From Vibrio cyclitrophicus (GTDB taxonomy: Bacteria; Pseudomonadota; Gammaproteobacteria; Enterobacterales; Vibrionaceae), in the NCBI GenBank assembly GCA_023206055.1, contig CP065366.1, forward strand, positions 1,736,001 through 1,800,000: a stretch of 64,000 nt of DNA, read 5' to 3'. Shown here in pieces: positions 26,494-35,837 of the stretch (positions are counted from its first letter, which is position 1; each line of letters opens with the position of its first letter). The position numbers were made by a program, and so were the translations under genes. The notes under the pieces were generated by a model. It ran no database searches. It was not told the origin of the DNA and worked only from the letters and a program-made list of their open reading frames with translations.

Positions 26494-26754
26494 ATCGACC
26501 TGGCTACTTATTCGTTAAATTGAAACAGGTGTTGTTCCTCGGCGTAGTGACAACACAGGCATTGTGGAACACTTTTGTGACGAGACTAGATAGGAAAAAT
26601 ATGGTATCTAGGTAAACCAAGTGTGACATTTATCATTTTATGATTAATCGGTAATTTTACTGATTCAAACCGAGTTCTTGAAAAGGAAACCATTCAAGAG
26701 AGTAGGTCAGTAATTAAAGCCAAATAAGCGAGCTAAACAAGGAAAGTTAAGACA

Positions 26755-27261
26755 ATGGAACCAGCACCAAACGTAAAGAACTCTATGGAAACCAGTACTT
26801 CAATAGAAATCAAGCTTGATGATTTATCGGGTGGGGAAGTTATTGAATTGCTTGAAGAGCACCTCGCTGATATGTACGCAACTTCGCCAGCCGAAAGCGT
26901 TCATGCTTTGGATCTCGATGGATTAAAGTCAGCAGAGATTACCTTTTTCAGCGCTTGGAAAGACAGCCAACTGCTTGGGTGTGTCGCCATTAAAGAGCTA
27001 AATACCCAACACGCTGAACTCAAATCAATGAGAACCTCGCAGTTTGCACGAAAGTCAGGTGTTGCTAGCCAACTTTTACAACATGTTTTAGATACCGCAG
27101 CCGTCCGTCAGTATAAAACCATCAGTTTAGAGACGGGCTCAGAAGACTACTTTAAGGCCGCGCGTAACCTGTATGAAAAGTTTGGCTTCGGATACTGCGA
27201 TCCCTTTGCTGATTATGTGTTGGACCCACACAGCCAGTTCATGACTATTGAGTTGCGTTAA
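26755..27261 (+). CDS. GNAT-family N-acetyltransferase
   Basis: The 168-residue product has the GNAT core: the beta4 strand LLGCVAIKEL, the acetyl-CoA loop region FARKSGVASQLLQHVLDTA and the C-terminal YKTISLETGSEDYFKAARNLYEKFGF. The last part is typical for acetyltransferases of the YafP/PhnO-like small-molecule group. The substrate is unknown. A ribosome site AAGGAAAG precedes the ATG. The LysE-type exporter gene follows after 14 bases, so the two form an operon; a shared amino-acid or amine substrate is a guess. Confidence 0.87.
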   Translation: MEPAPNVKNSMETSTSIEIKLDDLSGGEVIELLEEHLADMYATSPAESVHALDLDGLKSAEITFFSAWKDSQLLGCVAIKELNTQHAELKSMRTSQFARKSGVASQLLQHVLDTAAVRQYKTISLETGSEDYFKAARNLYEKFGFGYCDPFADYVLDPHSQFMTIELR

Positions 27262-27275
27262 GGGGCTAGCCTTAG

Positions 27276-27872
27276 ATGACGACTTACTTCGCAGGTTTCT
27301 CCCTTGGCCTTTCGCTGATTCTTGCGATTGGCTCTCAAAATGCGTTTGTTTTAAAGCAAGGGCTTAAGAACCAACACGTATTGGCAGTTTGCGCTGTGTG
27401 TGCCATTTCTGATGCCTTACTCATTAGTTTTGGCGTGACAGGCTTTGGCGCAATCGTTAAGCAGTTCCCACAAATTGAACAGTTCGCCCGTTATGGTGGG
27501 GCTATCTTTTTGGGTGTCTATTCATTCTTAAGCTTCCGTTCAGCATTTACTGAAAACCACGCATTAGAAGCCACTGCAGAAACTAAAGACTCGCTAACTA
27601 AAGCGATTGCGATGTGTTTGGCGTTTACTTGGCTTAATCCACATGTGTATTTGGATACAGTGGTATTGTTGGGTTCTATCTCAACTCAATATCAACCTAA
27701 CCAAATGTTGTTTGGCGCTGGTGCCGTATCGGCGTCGTTCGTATTCTTCTTTTCACTTGGATATGGCGCTCGCTTCTTAGCTCCGATGTTTAAGAACCCG
27801 AAAGCGTGGAAGGTGTTGGAATTTGTCGTTGGCGTGATCATGGCATCCATTGCATTATCTTTGATCCTTTAG
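27276..27872 (+). CDS. LysE/ArgO-family amino-acid exporter
   Basis: The 198-residue product has about six membrane helices and the LysE/ArgO signature AIGSQNAFVLKQGL near the start, with FTWLNPHVYLDTVVLLGS in the second half. Members export arginine or lysine from the cytoplasm. The gene follows the acetyltransferase directly. Confidence 0.9.
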   Translation: MTTYFAGFSLGLSLILAIGSQNAFVLKQGLKNQHVLAVCAVCAISDALLISFGVTGFGAIVKQFPQIEQFARYGGAIFLGVYSFLSFRSAFTENHALEATAETKDSLTKAIAMCLAFTWLNPHVYLDTVVLLGSISTQYQPNQMLFGAGAVSASFVFFFSLGYGARFLAPMFKNPKAWKVLEFVVGVIMASIALSLIL

Positions 27873-28502
27873 TCGCTCGTAGGGCAGAAAAGACAACAAT
27901 ACCTTCGAAAAAACTGTTCCTGCGAACTTTATTGAGAAGTTCAGCAGCTTCTATTTAACGAATAACTACTTAGCTAGCCTTTCTGAATCTCATTAATAAT
28001 ATGGATTAAATTGAAATATATTTTAATAGCAGGCCGTTCTAAATAAACGCCCTCCAAAAATAAAACTCATTCTTCTCTTTATATCTTTTATTGGAAAAAG
28101 AGATAAACAGGATGAGTTTTATATTTATGAGTGAAAATTCAGGTTGTTTTTGATAGTGGGTAAAAATTTAACTAGCACGCTAACAAATTGATTATCAAGA
28201 TTTTAATCTTGATGATGCTCCGGTTTACTATCAACTTTATACGTATTTTATTACTCGTTACGCTGCAGAAAATACCTGTGTCTCATAAATAAGACTGGAT
28301 TAAATATCTATGATTGTTCGTTTGATGACCTAAAAATCTTATGGTACTTTCTCATTCGCTCCGTAAATGAACAGTGTTTTATTATTCATTTAGAGCTGAT
28401 TATTTAATTTATTTTAAACAGTAACGCAACAGCTAAAATAGTGTCGGAAACTATTGGCTGTTGGTCAACATTGCTGTAGGACAGACAAAAAAGGGTATTT
28501 TC
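27873..28502. other. Gene-free stretch with a long hairpin and a palindrome
   Basis: No credible protein gene was found in about 630 AT-rich bases. A long imperfect hairpin has outer arms AAAACTCAT (28062-28070) and ATGAGTTTT (28112-28120) and partly paired inner CTCTTT/AAAGAG. A second element is a 20-base near-perfect palindrome at 28194-28213 (ATCAAGATT TT AATCTTGAT). The first could end the exporter transcript or be an RNA element; the second could be an operator for the outer-membrane protein gene. Confidence 0.45.
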
Positions 28503-29069
28503 ATGCTTAAATCAACATTTCTATTAGGCCTAGTTGGCTTGGTTTCACTTCCTACATTTGCTGCTGGTATCGAGGGTGGTCCATACATTGGCGCAGGCCT
28601 TGGTGTGTATCAAGACTCAGACACTGACGGCGCAGGCAGTTTAGATGCTGAAAGCGTGGGGTACAGCCTTTATGGTGGTTATCAGTTTAACCGTATCGTA
28701 GGTATCGAGCTCGGTTACACAGACTATGCTGACTATGAATCATTTGGAACTAAGGTGCTTTCACCAACATCGCTTTCTGTTGCTGCAAACCTAGGTTACA
28801 CGTTCGATAATTCTATTCGTCCTTTTGTACTGGCGGGCTTGAGCTATGTTGATCTCAACTCTAAGGGTTCTAGCATTGATGACGATTCTGGTGCTGGTTT
28901 CCATTTTGGTGTTGGTGTTGAATACACGCCAGTAGAAAACCTAACATTACGTTTAATCTCACAAGCAGACGCAGTAAATATCGAATTCTTCGGCGCTAAT
29001 GGCAATAGACTGGCAAGCCGTGATGTCGCGTTTAGCTCGGTAACTCTGGGTGCTTCGTACAATTTCTAA
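28503..29069 (+). CDS. Small outer-membrane beta-barrel protein (OmpA/OmpX-like)
   Basis: The 188-residue product has a signal peptide (MLKSTFLLGLVGLVSLPTFAAG) and about eight amphipathic strands (GPYIGAGLGVYQDSD, VGYSLYGGYQFN, IVGIELGYTDYADY, ending VTLGASYNF). It lacks a peptidoglycan-binding OmpA C-terminal domain. It is probably an eight-stranded barrel of the OMP_b-brl type; a role in adhesion or envelope stability is only family inference. The ATG at 28503 has AAGGG in front; a longer in-frame reading would not give a signal peptide. Confidence 0.85.
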   Translation: MLKSTFLLGLVGLVSLPTFAAGIEGGPYIGAGLGVYQDSDTDGAGSLDAESVGYSLYGGYQFNRIVGIELGYTDYADYESFGTKVLSPTSLSVAANLGYTFDNSIRPFVLAGLSYVDLNSKGSSIDDDSGAGFHFGVGVEYTPVENLTLRLISQADAVNIEFFGANGNRLASRDVAFSSVTLGASYNF

Positions 29070-29113
29070 TGGCTTCTGTTGAATAACTCCAAGCTAAACC
29101 TATGGATACCTAT

Positions 29114-29142
29114 AACCGCTCTAACGTTGAGCGGTTTTTTTA
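29114..29142 (+). terminator. Terminator of the small barrel protein gene
   Basis: The perfect stem AACCGCTC/GAGCGGTT with a 7-base loop is followed by a T-run. Confidence 0.9.
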
Positions 29143-29282
29143 TGTCAAAAATAACGATTGGTCACGCTATCGGCAGAGTTGGTCCAAAGCCTGAAATTAG
29201 TTGGTTTTCACAAGCTTATAAAAGGGAATTATGTCGACTATTTTGGTAGATTAAAGGTATTACAGACTTCCAGTGAGCAGCA

Positions 29283-30536
29283 ATGAAGATTCTTCACACG
29301 TCCGATTGGCACCTTGGCCAAAACTTCTACAATAAAAGCCGTAAGAATGAACATGAACGGTTTTTACAATGGTTACTTGAGCAAGTTACTGAGCACAATA
29401 TCGACGCGGTCATTGTTGCTGGCGACATTTTCGATACCAGCACACCGCCGAGTTACGCTCGAGAGATGTATAACAAGTTTGTGGTCGATTCGAACAAGAT
29501 CGGCTGCCAATTGGTGCTGTTAGGTGGAAATCACGACTCAGTCTCTGTGCTTAAAGAGACACAGCAGCTGCTTAAATACATGGGGGCAGACGTGATTCCT
29601 AATACCAACGAAGATCATGCGACTCAGGTTGTTGAACTCAAAGGCAAGAACGGCGATGTAGAAGCGCTGGTTTGTGCCATTCCTTTTATTCGCCCTCGCG
29701 ATGTGTTGACAAGTCAGGCGGGTGTCACAGGCGTTGAACGTCAGAAGCAACTCGGCGATGCAATCAAACAGCACTACCAAAGTGTTTATGATGCGGCGGT
29801 TGCTAAACGTGCGACGTTTGAAAACAGCGAACATATGCCAATTATCGCTACGGGTCATTTAACGGCGATGGGTGTTCAACAATCGGATTCGGTGCGTGAT
29901 ATCTATGTCGGCAATCTTGATGGTTTCGCCGCTGATGGCTTCCCAGACGCAGACTATATTGCTCTTGGTCATATTCACCGTCCACAAGTGGTGGCAAAGC
30001 GTGAATACATTCGTTACTGCGGATCACCAATCCCATTAAGCTTTGATGAACTTAAGTCTCAGAAACAAGTGTGTGTGGTTGAGTTTGTTGAGGGCGTACG
30101 CACCATTTCTCAATTGTCAGTTCCAATGTTCCAACCGCTTGCCGAAATCAAAGGCGACCTGAGCGAGATCGAATCTCAACTGAATCAATACATAGGTTTA
30201 GATAGCGAACAAAGCGTATGGTTATCGATAGAAGTGCAAGCGCAAGATTACTTATCTGATTTGCAAGAGCGTATGCGTTCATTGACTGACGGTTTGAATG
30301 TGGAAGTACTTCAACTGCGCCGAGCAAGAGAGCGTCGTAATCAAGCATTAGAGCAAGAGTCGGCAGAAACCTTATCTGAACTGAGCCCGATGGATGTGTT
30401 TAACAAGCGTATTGCCTTAGAAGAGTTTGAAACTGATTCTGAAAAAGCGCGTTTAGAGCGCATGACGGTCAAGTTTAAACAAGTGATGGTCGAAGTGTCT
30501 GAAAGCGCTCAAGCGCCAAACAAAGTAGAAGAGTAA
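29283..30536 (+). CDS. sbcD: Exonuclease SbcCD, nuclease subunit D
   Basis: The 417-residue product shows the metallophosphoesterase motifs of SbcD/Mre11: HTSDWHLGQ at the start, GDIFD, GNHDS and GHIHRPQ. With SbcC it forms an Mn-dependent, ATP-driven nuclease that cuts DNA hairpins and blocked ends. Length matches the family. The sbcC gene begins five bases after its stop. Confidence 0.96.
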   Translation: MKILHTSDWHLGQNFYNKSRKNEHERFLQWLLEQVTEHNIDAVIVAGDIFDTSTPPSYAREMYNKFVVDSNKIGCQLVLLGGNHDSVSVLKETQQLLKYMGADVIPNTNEDHATQVVELKGKNGDVEALVCAIPFIRPRDVLTSQAGVTGVERQKQLGDAIKQHYQSVYDAAVAKRATFENSEHMPIIATGHLTAMGVQQSDSVRDIYVGNLDGFAADGFPDADYIALGHIHRPQVVAKREYIRYCGSPIPLSFDELKSQKQVCVVEFVEGVRTISQLSVPMFQPLAEIKGDLSEIESQLNQYIGLDSEQSVWLSIEVQAQDYLSDLQERMRSLTDGLNVEVLQLRRARERRNQALEQESAETLSELSPMDVFNKRIALEEFETDSEKARLERMTVKFKQVMVEVSESAQAPNKVEE

Positions 30537-30541
30537 CCAGT

Positions 30542-33500
30542 ATGAAGATTTTAAGCCTAGAATTTGAAAACCTGAACTCTTTGAAAGGACGTTGGAAGCT
30601 CGATTTTACCCAATCGCCGTTTGCAGAAAATGGTCTGTTTGCTATTACAGGCCCAACTGGGGCGGGTAAAACCACCATTCTTGATGCGATTTGTTTGGCA
30701 TTGTTCCACCGCACGCCGCGCTTAAAGAGCATTGCTAAAGGCAATAATGAATTAATGACGCGTGGCACGGGTGAGTGTTTCGCTGAGCTGGAGTTTGAAG
30801 TACAGGGCAAAACGTACCGCTCTAATTTCCATCAAAAGCGAGCGCGTGGAAAACACGATGGCGCATTACAAACGCCAACCTGTGAATTTGCCGATGCTGA
30901 CACCGACAAAGTCTTAGAAACCATGCTGACCAAGAAGACCAAGTTGGTCGAGCAGGTAACTGGGCTCGATTTCTCTCGTTTCACCAAATCCATCATGTTG
31001 TCTCAGGGTGAGTTTGCGGCGTTCTTAAATGCCAATGCGAACGACCGCGCAGAGCTACTTGAAGAGCTGACGGGAACAGAAGTTTATAGCCTGATTTCAG
31101 AGCGTATCTACGATCATTTCAAGTCGAGTGAAGAGTCGCTTAATCACCTTAAAGCGAAAGCCGAAGGGGTGAGTTTACTGTCTGAAGAGCAAATCCAAGC
31201 GCTGACCGCAGAGCGTGAAACGTTAGAAGCCGATCAGAAGCGTTTAGCGGAGCAATTAAAAGAGTGGCAAGCGCACCTAAGCTGGTGGAAAGACGTGACT
31301 AAAGCTGAGCAAACTATTGCGACCAGTGAGCACGATCTTAAAACCACTCAGGATGAACTAGACCGCAACCAACCTTCACTAGAGCGTTTGGCAAACAGTG
31401 ATCCGGCTGAGAAACTGCGCCCAATGCACAAAGATTTAAAGCGTTGCGAACAAGAGGTAAACACCACTCAAGCTAACTTAGATAACAGCACCAAGTTACT
31501 TGCCGTTCGTGATGTAGAGAAGCAAGACGCGCAAACTAAACTGACTCAAAGCAGTGATGCTGTTCAGAAGATAAAAACCGAACAACAAGATCAAGAGAAG
31601 ATCATTGAACAGGTTCGCCCTCTAGATAACCAAATTTCCGTACTCAAAGATAAGCAAACTGCGGCCTGTAATGCAGCGAATACACTAAACGAGCTACATA
31701 CGCAGCAGCGCAATCAACAGGTCGTTTTGGTCCAAAAAATAGATGCACTAAAGCAACAAGATCAACTGAGCGCTGAGTACCTAAATACGCATCAAGCTGA
31801 TCAGCATCTGGAAAAACACCTAGGTCAATGGCAAGCAAAGGTCGAGCAAGTTCGTACCCTAGAGCGCCAGCATTCAGAACAACTAAACTCAGCGAAGCAA
31901 GCTTTGTCTGCGGTTGATGCACAGCAAACGATCATCAAATCTGCGCAAGAAGCTAAAGCCACGCAAGATAAAACTTTAGCTGAATTGGTTGTGCTAGAGA
32001 GTAGTGCAAAGCAACAGTGGGAAGCATTGCAAGGCAACACCAGCGAACAAGTATTGAATGCGCAAAAAGATCTGTTGGAGTTCTGGAATCGCAATACGCA
32101 TTCATTACTTGAGATCAATCGTGGTTTTCTAAATGCTCAACAGCAGCTGCACGTTAAAACACAAACGCATCAAAGTAACACTCAGTTGGTCGACAAGCTT
32201 TCGAAAGAACGTGAAGTGTTAGTTGAGCGATATAAAGAGAAAGAGACTTCGCTTGAGCGATTAACGCGTTTGATTGATCAAGAAGGCGAATTGGCGAAAT
32301 ACCGAGCAGCTTTAGAATCTGGATCTGAGTGCCCATTGTGTGGTTCAACTGACCATTCGATTGAACAGTCGCAAGACATTGCAAACTTGGTTGCTCAACA
32401 AGAGCGTGAAAAGCATGAGTTAGCGATCATCAAGAAAGACGGTCAAGAGCATCGTCAGCAGTTGGATTCTCTTGCTCCAATGATTACTGCACTCAACGAT
32501 GATATTCAACGTGCACATGCCGATACTCAACAAGCTCAATTGAATTGGCAAGGCATTGTTGGCAAGCTTCAACAGGGCTTATCGGATTTCGTTGGTACGA
32601 CTCCTGAACTGGCTCTACTTACGATTAACGATTTAGGTAATGAAGTTACGGTGACGACCTTTGTTCAGCAGTGTGAGCTTCAACTAAGTCAGAGATCGCA
32701 GCAACTCAAAGCGTTGGCTGATGCTAAAGCGCATTACGCCGAAGCTGAGAAACAACGCCTGTCTGTAAGTGTTATGGCTGACAAAGCGCAATCTAACCTT
32801 GATCTGGCCGAGCAACGCTTAGCGGATTTGAACAAGCAAAACCAAGTCACAAACGAACAAGTGACTCAGATAACTCAAGCGAAAGATCAACAATGGAGCT
32901 CTTTAAAAGAGAGCATTGTTCAAACGGCTATTGAAGCGCCTGAACTTGAGCATATTGATGATTGGTTTACTGCGAAATCGCAAGCATCAAGCACATGGCA
33001 GCAAACTAAACAGCAACAGGCCGACATTGAGAAGCAACTGATTACTCAAAATGCCGAATTGAAAACCTTAGATGACAAGCTAAGTAGCGCAGAGAAAGAG
33101 CTCGCGACACTGACGCAAGAGAGTGAGTCTCTAGTGTTAGAACTGACTCGTGTAACTGCTGAAAGAACAGAGTTATTTGGTGACAAAGACATTCAAGCCA
33201 CCAGCAATGCGATGAAGCAAAAAGTCACTGAAGCGGTAAATGCATTTGATGCCGCGCAGTTAGTGCTTAACCGTTGCGAACTTGAATATCGAACCGAGCA
33301 AACCAAACACACTGGTTTCTCGGACGAGTTAGCCAGCAAGCAGTCAAGCCTCACACAAGCGACAAATGCTTGGCTAGAAGCGCTTAAAACTAGCCCATTC
33401 GAAGATGAGGCTAATTTTGAAGCAGCGTTGTTAGACGAAGAGGTTAGAACTCAACTGCAAAGCCTGAAGAAGTCTTTAGACGAAGCGATTGTCAGTGCGC

Positions 33501-34258
33501 AAGTAAGGTTGAGTACCGCCAAAGCGACGCAAGTGGAGCTACAAAACCACGCAAATGCTGAAACATGGCAAGAGCAAAATCAACAGCAAGTTGAAGAAGC
33601 GACTACTGAGTGTCAAAACGCACAACAAAGCCATGCGACAAAGATCGGCGCGATTTCTGCCAATCTAGAAACTGATAGCCAGAACCGCAGTAATCAGCAA
33701 GATCTGTTCAAACAGATCGACGAGCAGCAGGTCGAGTTTGATGATATATCACGTCTGAACTCACTTATCGGTTCTAAGAACGGCGATAAATTCCGTAAGT
33801 TTGCTCAAGGTCTCACACTGGAAAACTTAGTGTATTTGGCAAACAAGCAGCTACAGCGTTTACATGGGCGTTATGAGCTAAAACGTAAAGCTGATGATGG
33901 CCTGGAACTGCAAGTGCTCGACACATGGCAGGGCGATGTTATGCGTGACACTAAGACTTTGTCCGGTGGCGAAAGCTTCTTAGTGAGCTTGGCGTTGGCA
34001 TTAGCGCTTTCTGATCTTGTTAGCTACAAAACCAGTATTGATTCTTTGTTCTTGGATGAAGGTTTCGGCACGTTAGATAGCGACACATTGGACATTGCAC
34101 TTAACGCGCTCGATAACCTGAATGCGTCTGGCAAGATGATCGGTGTCATTAGTCACGTTGAAGCACTTAAAGAGCGAGTACCCGTTCAGCTTAAAGTGAC
34201 GAAACACTCCGGACTTGGCGTGAGTGAAATGGAGAAGCAGTACAAGGTTGTTGCTTAG
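30542..34258 (+). CDS. sbcC: Exonuclease SbcCD, ATPase subunit C
   Basis: The 1238-residue product has Walker A GPTGAGKTT (residues 37-45), a very long Gln/Glu-rich coiled coil, a central zinc hook CPLC (C597, C600), a second coiled coil, the ABC signature LSGGESFLVSLALALALS and Walker B LFLDEGFGTLD near the C-terminus. This is the SMC/Rad50-like partner of SbcD. The length is slightly above that of the E. coli protein (about 1050 residues), with the extra length in the coiled coils. Confidence 0.96.
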   Translation: MKILSLEFENLNSLKGRWKLDFTQSPFAENGLFAITGPTGAGKTTILDAICLALFHRTPRLKSIAKGNNELMTRGTGECFAELEFEVQGKTYRSNFHQKRARGKHDGALQTPTCEFADADTDKVLETMLTKKTKLVEQVTGLDFSRFTKSIMLSQGEFAAFLNANANDRAELLEELTGTEVYSLISERIYDHFKSSEESLNHLKAKAEGVSLLSEEQIQALTAERETLEADQKRLAEQLKEWQAHLSWWKDVTKAEQTIATSEHDLKTTQDELDRNQPSLERLANSDPAEKLRPMHKDLKRCEQEVNTTQANLDNSTKLLAVRDVEKQDAQTKLTQSSDAVQKIKTEQQDQEKIIEQVRPLDNQISVLKDKQTAACNAANTLNELHTQQRNQQVVLVQKIDALKQQDQLSAEYLNTHQADQHLEKHLGQWQAKVEQVRTLERQHSEQLNSAKQALSAVDAQQTIIKSAQEAKATQDKTLAELVVLESSAKQQWEALQGNTSEQVLNAQKDLLEFWNRNTHSLLEINRGFLNAQQQLHVKTQTHQSNTQLVDKLSKEREVLVERYKEKETSLERLTRLIDQEGELAKYRAALESGSECPLCGSTDHSIEQSQDIANLVAQQEREKHELAIIKKDGQEHRQQLDSLAPMITALNDDIQRAHADTQQAQLNWQGIVGKLQQGLSDFVGTTPELALLTINDLGNEVTVTTFVQQCELQLSQRSQQLKALADAKAHYAEAEKQRLSVSVMADKAQSNLDLAEQRLADLNKQNQVTNEQVTQITQAKDQQWSSLKESIVQTAIEAPELEHIDDWFTAKSQASSTWQQTKQQQADIEKQLITQNAELKTLDDKLSSAEKELATLTQESESLVLELTRVTAERTELFGDKDIQATSNAMKQKVTEAVNAFDAAQLVLNRCELEYRTEQTKHTGFSDELASKQSSLTQATNAWLEALKTSPFEDEANFEAALLDEEVRTQLQSLKKSLDEAIVSAQVRLSTAKATQVELQNHANAETWQEQNQQQVEEATTECQNAQQSHATKIGAISANLETDSQNRSNQQDLFKQIDEQQVEFDDISRLNSLIGSKNGDKFRKFAQGLTLENLVYLANKQLQRLHGRYELKRKADDGLELQVLDTWQGDVMRDTKTLSGGESFLVSLALALALSDLVSYKTSIDSLFLDEGFGTLDSDTLDIALNALDNLNASGKMIGVISHVEALKERVPVQLKVTKHSGLGVSEMEKQYKVVA

Positions 34259-34310
34259 CTTTTAGTCGTATTCATTAGCGCAGAAATAGAGGCAGAGCTA
34301 GACCAAGCAG

Positions 34311-34477
34311 ATCCCCGATTCAGTCGTCCCTCCTTCTCGGGGATGACGGATTCGGGAGCTGTCATAAGTCACTTCGCCGTCACTCCTTAAAGTCAGGAAC
34401 GAACGTCATAGATAACTAGGCTTTGTTCGTATTGCCTTTGTCATTCCCTAAAGAGAGGAACGAGCGCAATAGGGAAT
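34311..34477. repeat. Single dispersed element related to the 185-bp tandem repeat
   Basis: Two inverted repeats define it: ATCCCCGA (34311-34318) / TCGGGGAT (34337-34344) and ATTCCCTA (34443-34450) / TAGGGAAT (34470-34477). The second part shares GTCATTCC, GGAACGAG and the trailing AATCTC with the unit repeated at 11363-12366. It ends shortly before the DUF2256 gene. Confidence 0.7.
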
Positions 34478-34521
34478 CTCTAGTAAACGCAGGAAGTGGA
34501 CTCTTCAAGAAGGAAACGGCC

Positions 34522-34656
34522 ATGCACAAGAAACCCCATTTACCGACCAAGACATGTCCCGTTTGCCAAAAGCCTTTCGCATGGCGTAAAAAGTGGCAGC
34601 GCTGTTGGGACGACGTTATTTATTGTTCTGAACGTTGTCGTCGAAATAAATCTTAG
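34522..34656 (+). CDS. DUF2256 small zinc-ribbon protein
   Basis: The 44-residue product reads MHKKPHLPTKTCPVCQKPFAWRKKWQRCW and ends YCSERCRRNKS. The two pairs CPVC and CSERC form the zinc site typical of DUF2256, a family often found near photolyase genes. The ATG at 34522 has AAGGAAAC in front. Longer in-frame readings run into the repeat upstream and are not credible. The cry-DASH/photolyase operon starts about 5 kb away. Confidence 0.85.
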   Translation: MHKKPHLPTKTCPVCQKPFAWRKKWQRCWDDVIYCSERCRRNKS

Positions 34657-34803
34657 TCGCCATACTCTTGAATAGATCAGGTCATTCGTCATGATTTAAC
34701 TCCGCTAACTCTCAAATTTCCCTCCTTTGTCATCATTTTGATGATCCTTTAATCGTTTCGTCATTCATTTCTAAAGTTAATATTTCTATCTGTAAGATAA
34801 GTG

Positions 34804-35703
34804 ATGTATAAAGACGGCATGAAGATACCTAAAAGAATACAGCCTTTAGTTGACGATGGTTTAGTCGACGAGGTGACAAGCCAACTCATGAGTGGCAAAG
34901 AAGCATCGGTGTACATTGTGCGCTGCGGCGATACGATCCGTTGTGCCAAGGTATATAAGGAAATTAGCCAACGCAGCTTCAAAAAAGCGACGGCGTATCG
35001 TGAAGGCCGAAAAGTCCGAAACAGCCGCCGTGCTAGAGCTATGGAAAAAGGCTCTGGATTTGGTCGTGAGCAACAAGAAAAGGTTTGGCAGAGTGCTGAA
35101 GTGGATGCCTTATATAAACTGGCAGAAGCGGGCGTTCGTGTGCCTGTCCCTTATGGTTGCTTTGATGGCGTATTGCTTATGGAGCTGGTTACAGACGATG
35201 ATGGTTATGTTGCACCACGTTTGAACGATGTCGTGATGTCAGCTGAGCAAGCGATCGAAGATCACGCCGTAATGATGACTTACGTAGTTAAGATGCTGTG
35301 TGTTGGTTTGATCCATGGTGACTTGTCTGAGTTCAACGTATTGGTGGATGAGTACGGCCCAGTAATTATCGATTTACCGCAAGCAGTTGACGCTTCGGCG
35401 AACAACAACGCTGAGTGGATGTTGGCTCGTGATATTAATAACATCCGTGACTACTACGCTCAGTTTGCTCCTGAATTGGCGAAAACTGAGTATGCCAAGG
35501 AAATGTGGGCGCTGTATGAGAAAGGCGACTTAAAGCCAGACAGCAAGCTGACGGGTGAGTTTACTGAAACGGACGACTTGGCTGATATCGAAGCCATAAT
35601 GCAAGAGATAGACGCTGCGCGAGTTGAAGAACAACACCGACGCGAGAGAGCTAAAGAAGAGAAAGAAGGTGTCGACGATAGCAAGTTCAATTGGGCTGAG
35701 TAA
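34804..35703 (+). CDS. RIO-type serine protein kinase
   Basis: The product (299 residues) carries the RIO kinase pattern: GKEASVYIVRCGD in place of the usual glycine loop, AKVYK with the catalytic lysine, IHGDLSEFNVLV (catalytic loop) and VIIDLPQAVD (metal loop). Bacterial RIO kinases have no settled substrate. The C-terminal 50 residues are charged and helical. GTG at 34801, ATG at 34804 and ATG at 34819 are all possible starts; none has a clear ribosome site. Confidence 0.9.
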   Translation: MYKDGMKIPKRIQPLVDDGLVDEVTSQLMSGKEASVYIVRCGDTIRCAKVYKEISQRSFKKATAYREGRKVRNSRRARAMEKGSGFGREQQEKVWQSAEVDALYKLAEAGVRVPVPYGCFDGVLLMELVTDDDGYVAPRLNDVVMSAEQAIEDHAVMMTYVVKMLCVGLIHGDLSEFNVLVDEYGPVIIDLPQAVDASANNNAEWMLARDINNIRDYYAQFAPELAKTEYAKEMWALYEKGDLKPDSKLTGEFTETDDLADIEAIMQEIDAARVEEQHRRERAKEEKEGVDDSKFNWAE

Positions 35704-35782
35704 TCGTGATGATCAGTTTTGATCTTTAGTTAAATGTCAGTCACAACGCCTTAAAAAATTGATGCGTCCTTTTAAAAACAAC

Positions 35783-35816
35783 AACCCAATAGAGCCTCGG
35801 CTCTGTTGGGTTTTTT
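35783..35816 (+). terminator. Terminator of the RIO kinase gene
   Basis: AACCCAA-T-AGAGCC pairs with GGCTCT-G-TTGGGTT around a 2-base loop and is followed by TTTTTT. Confidence 0.9.
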
Positions 35817-35837
35817 CTTTCCTGATACAGGTATTAA

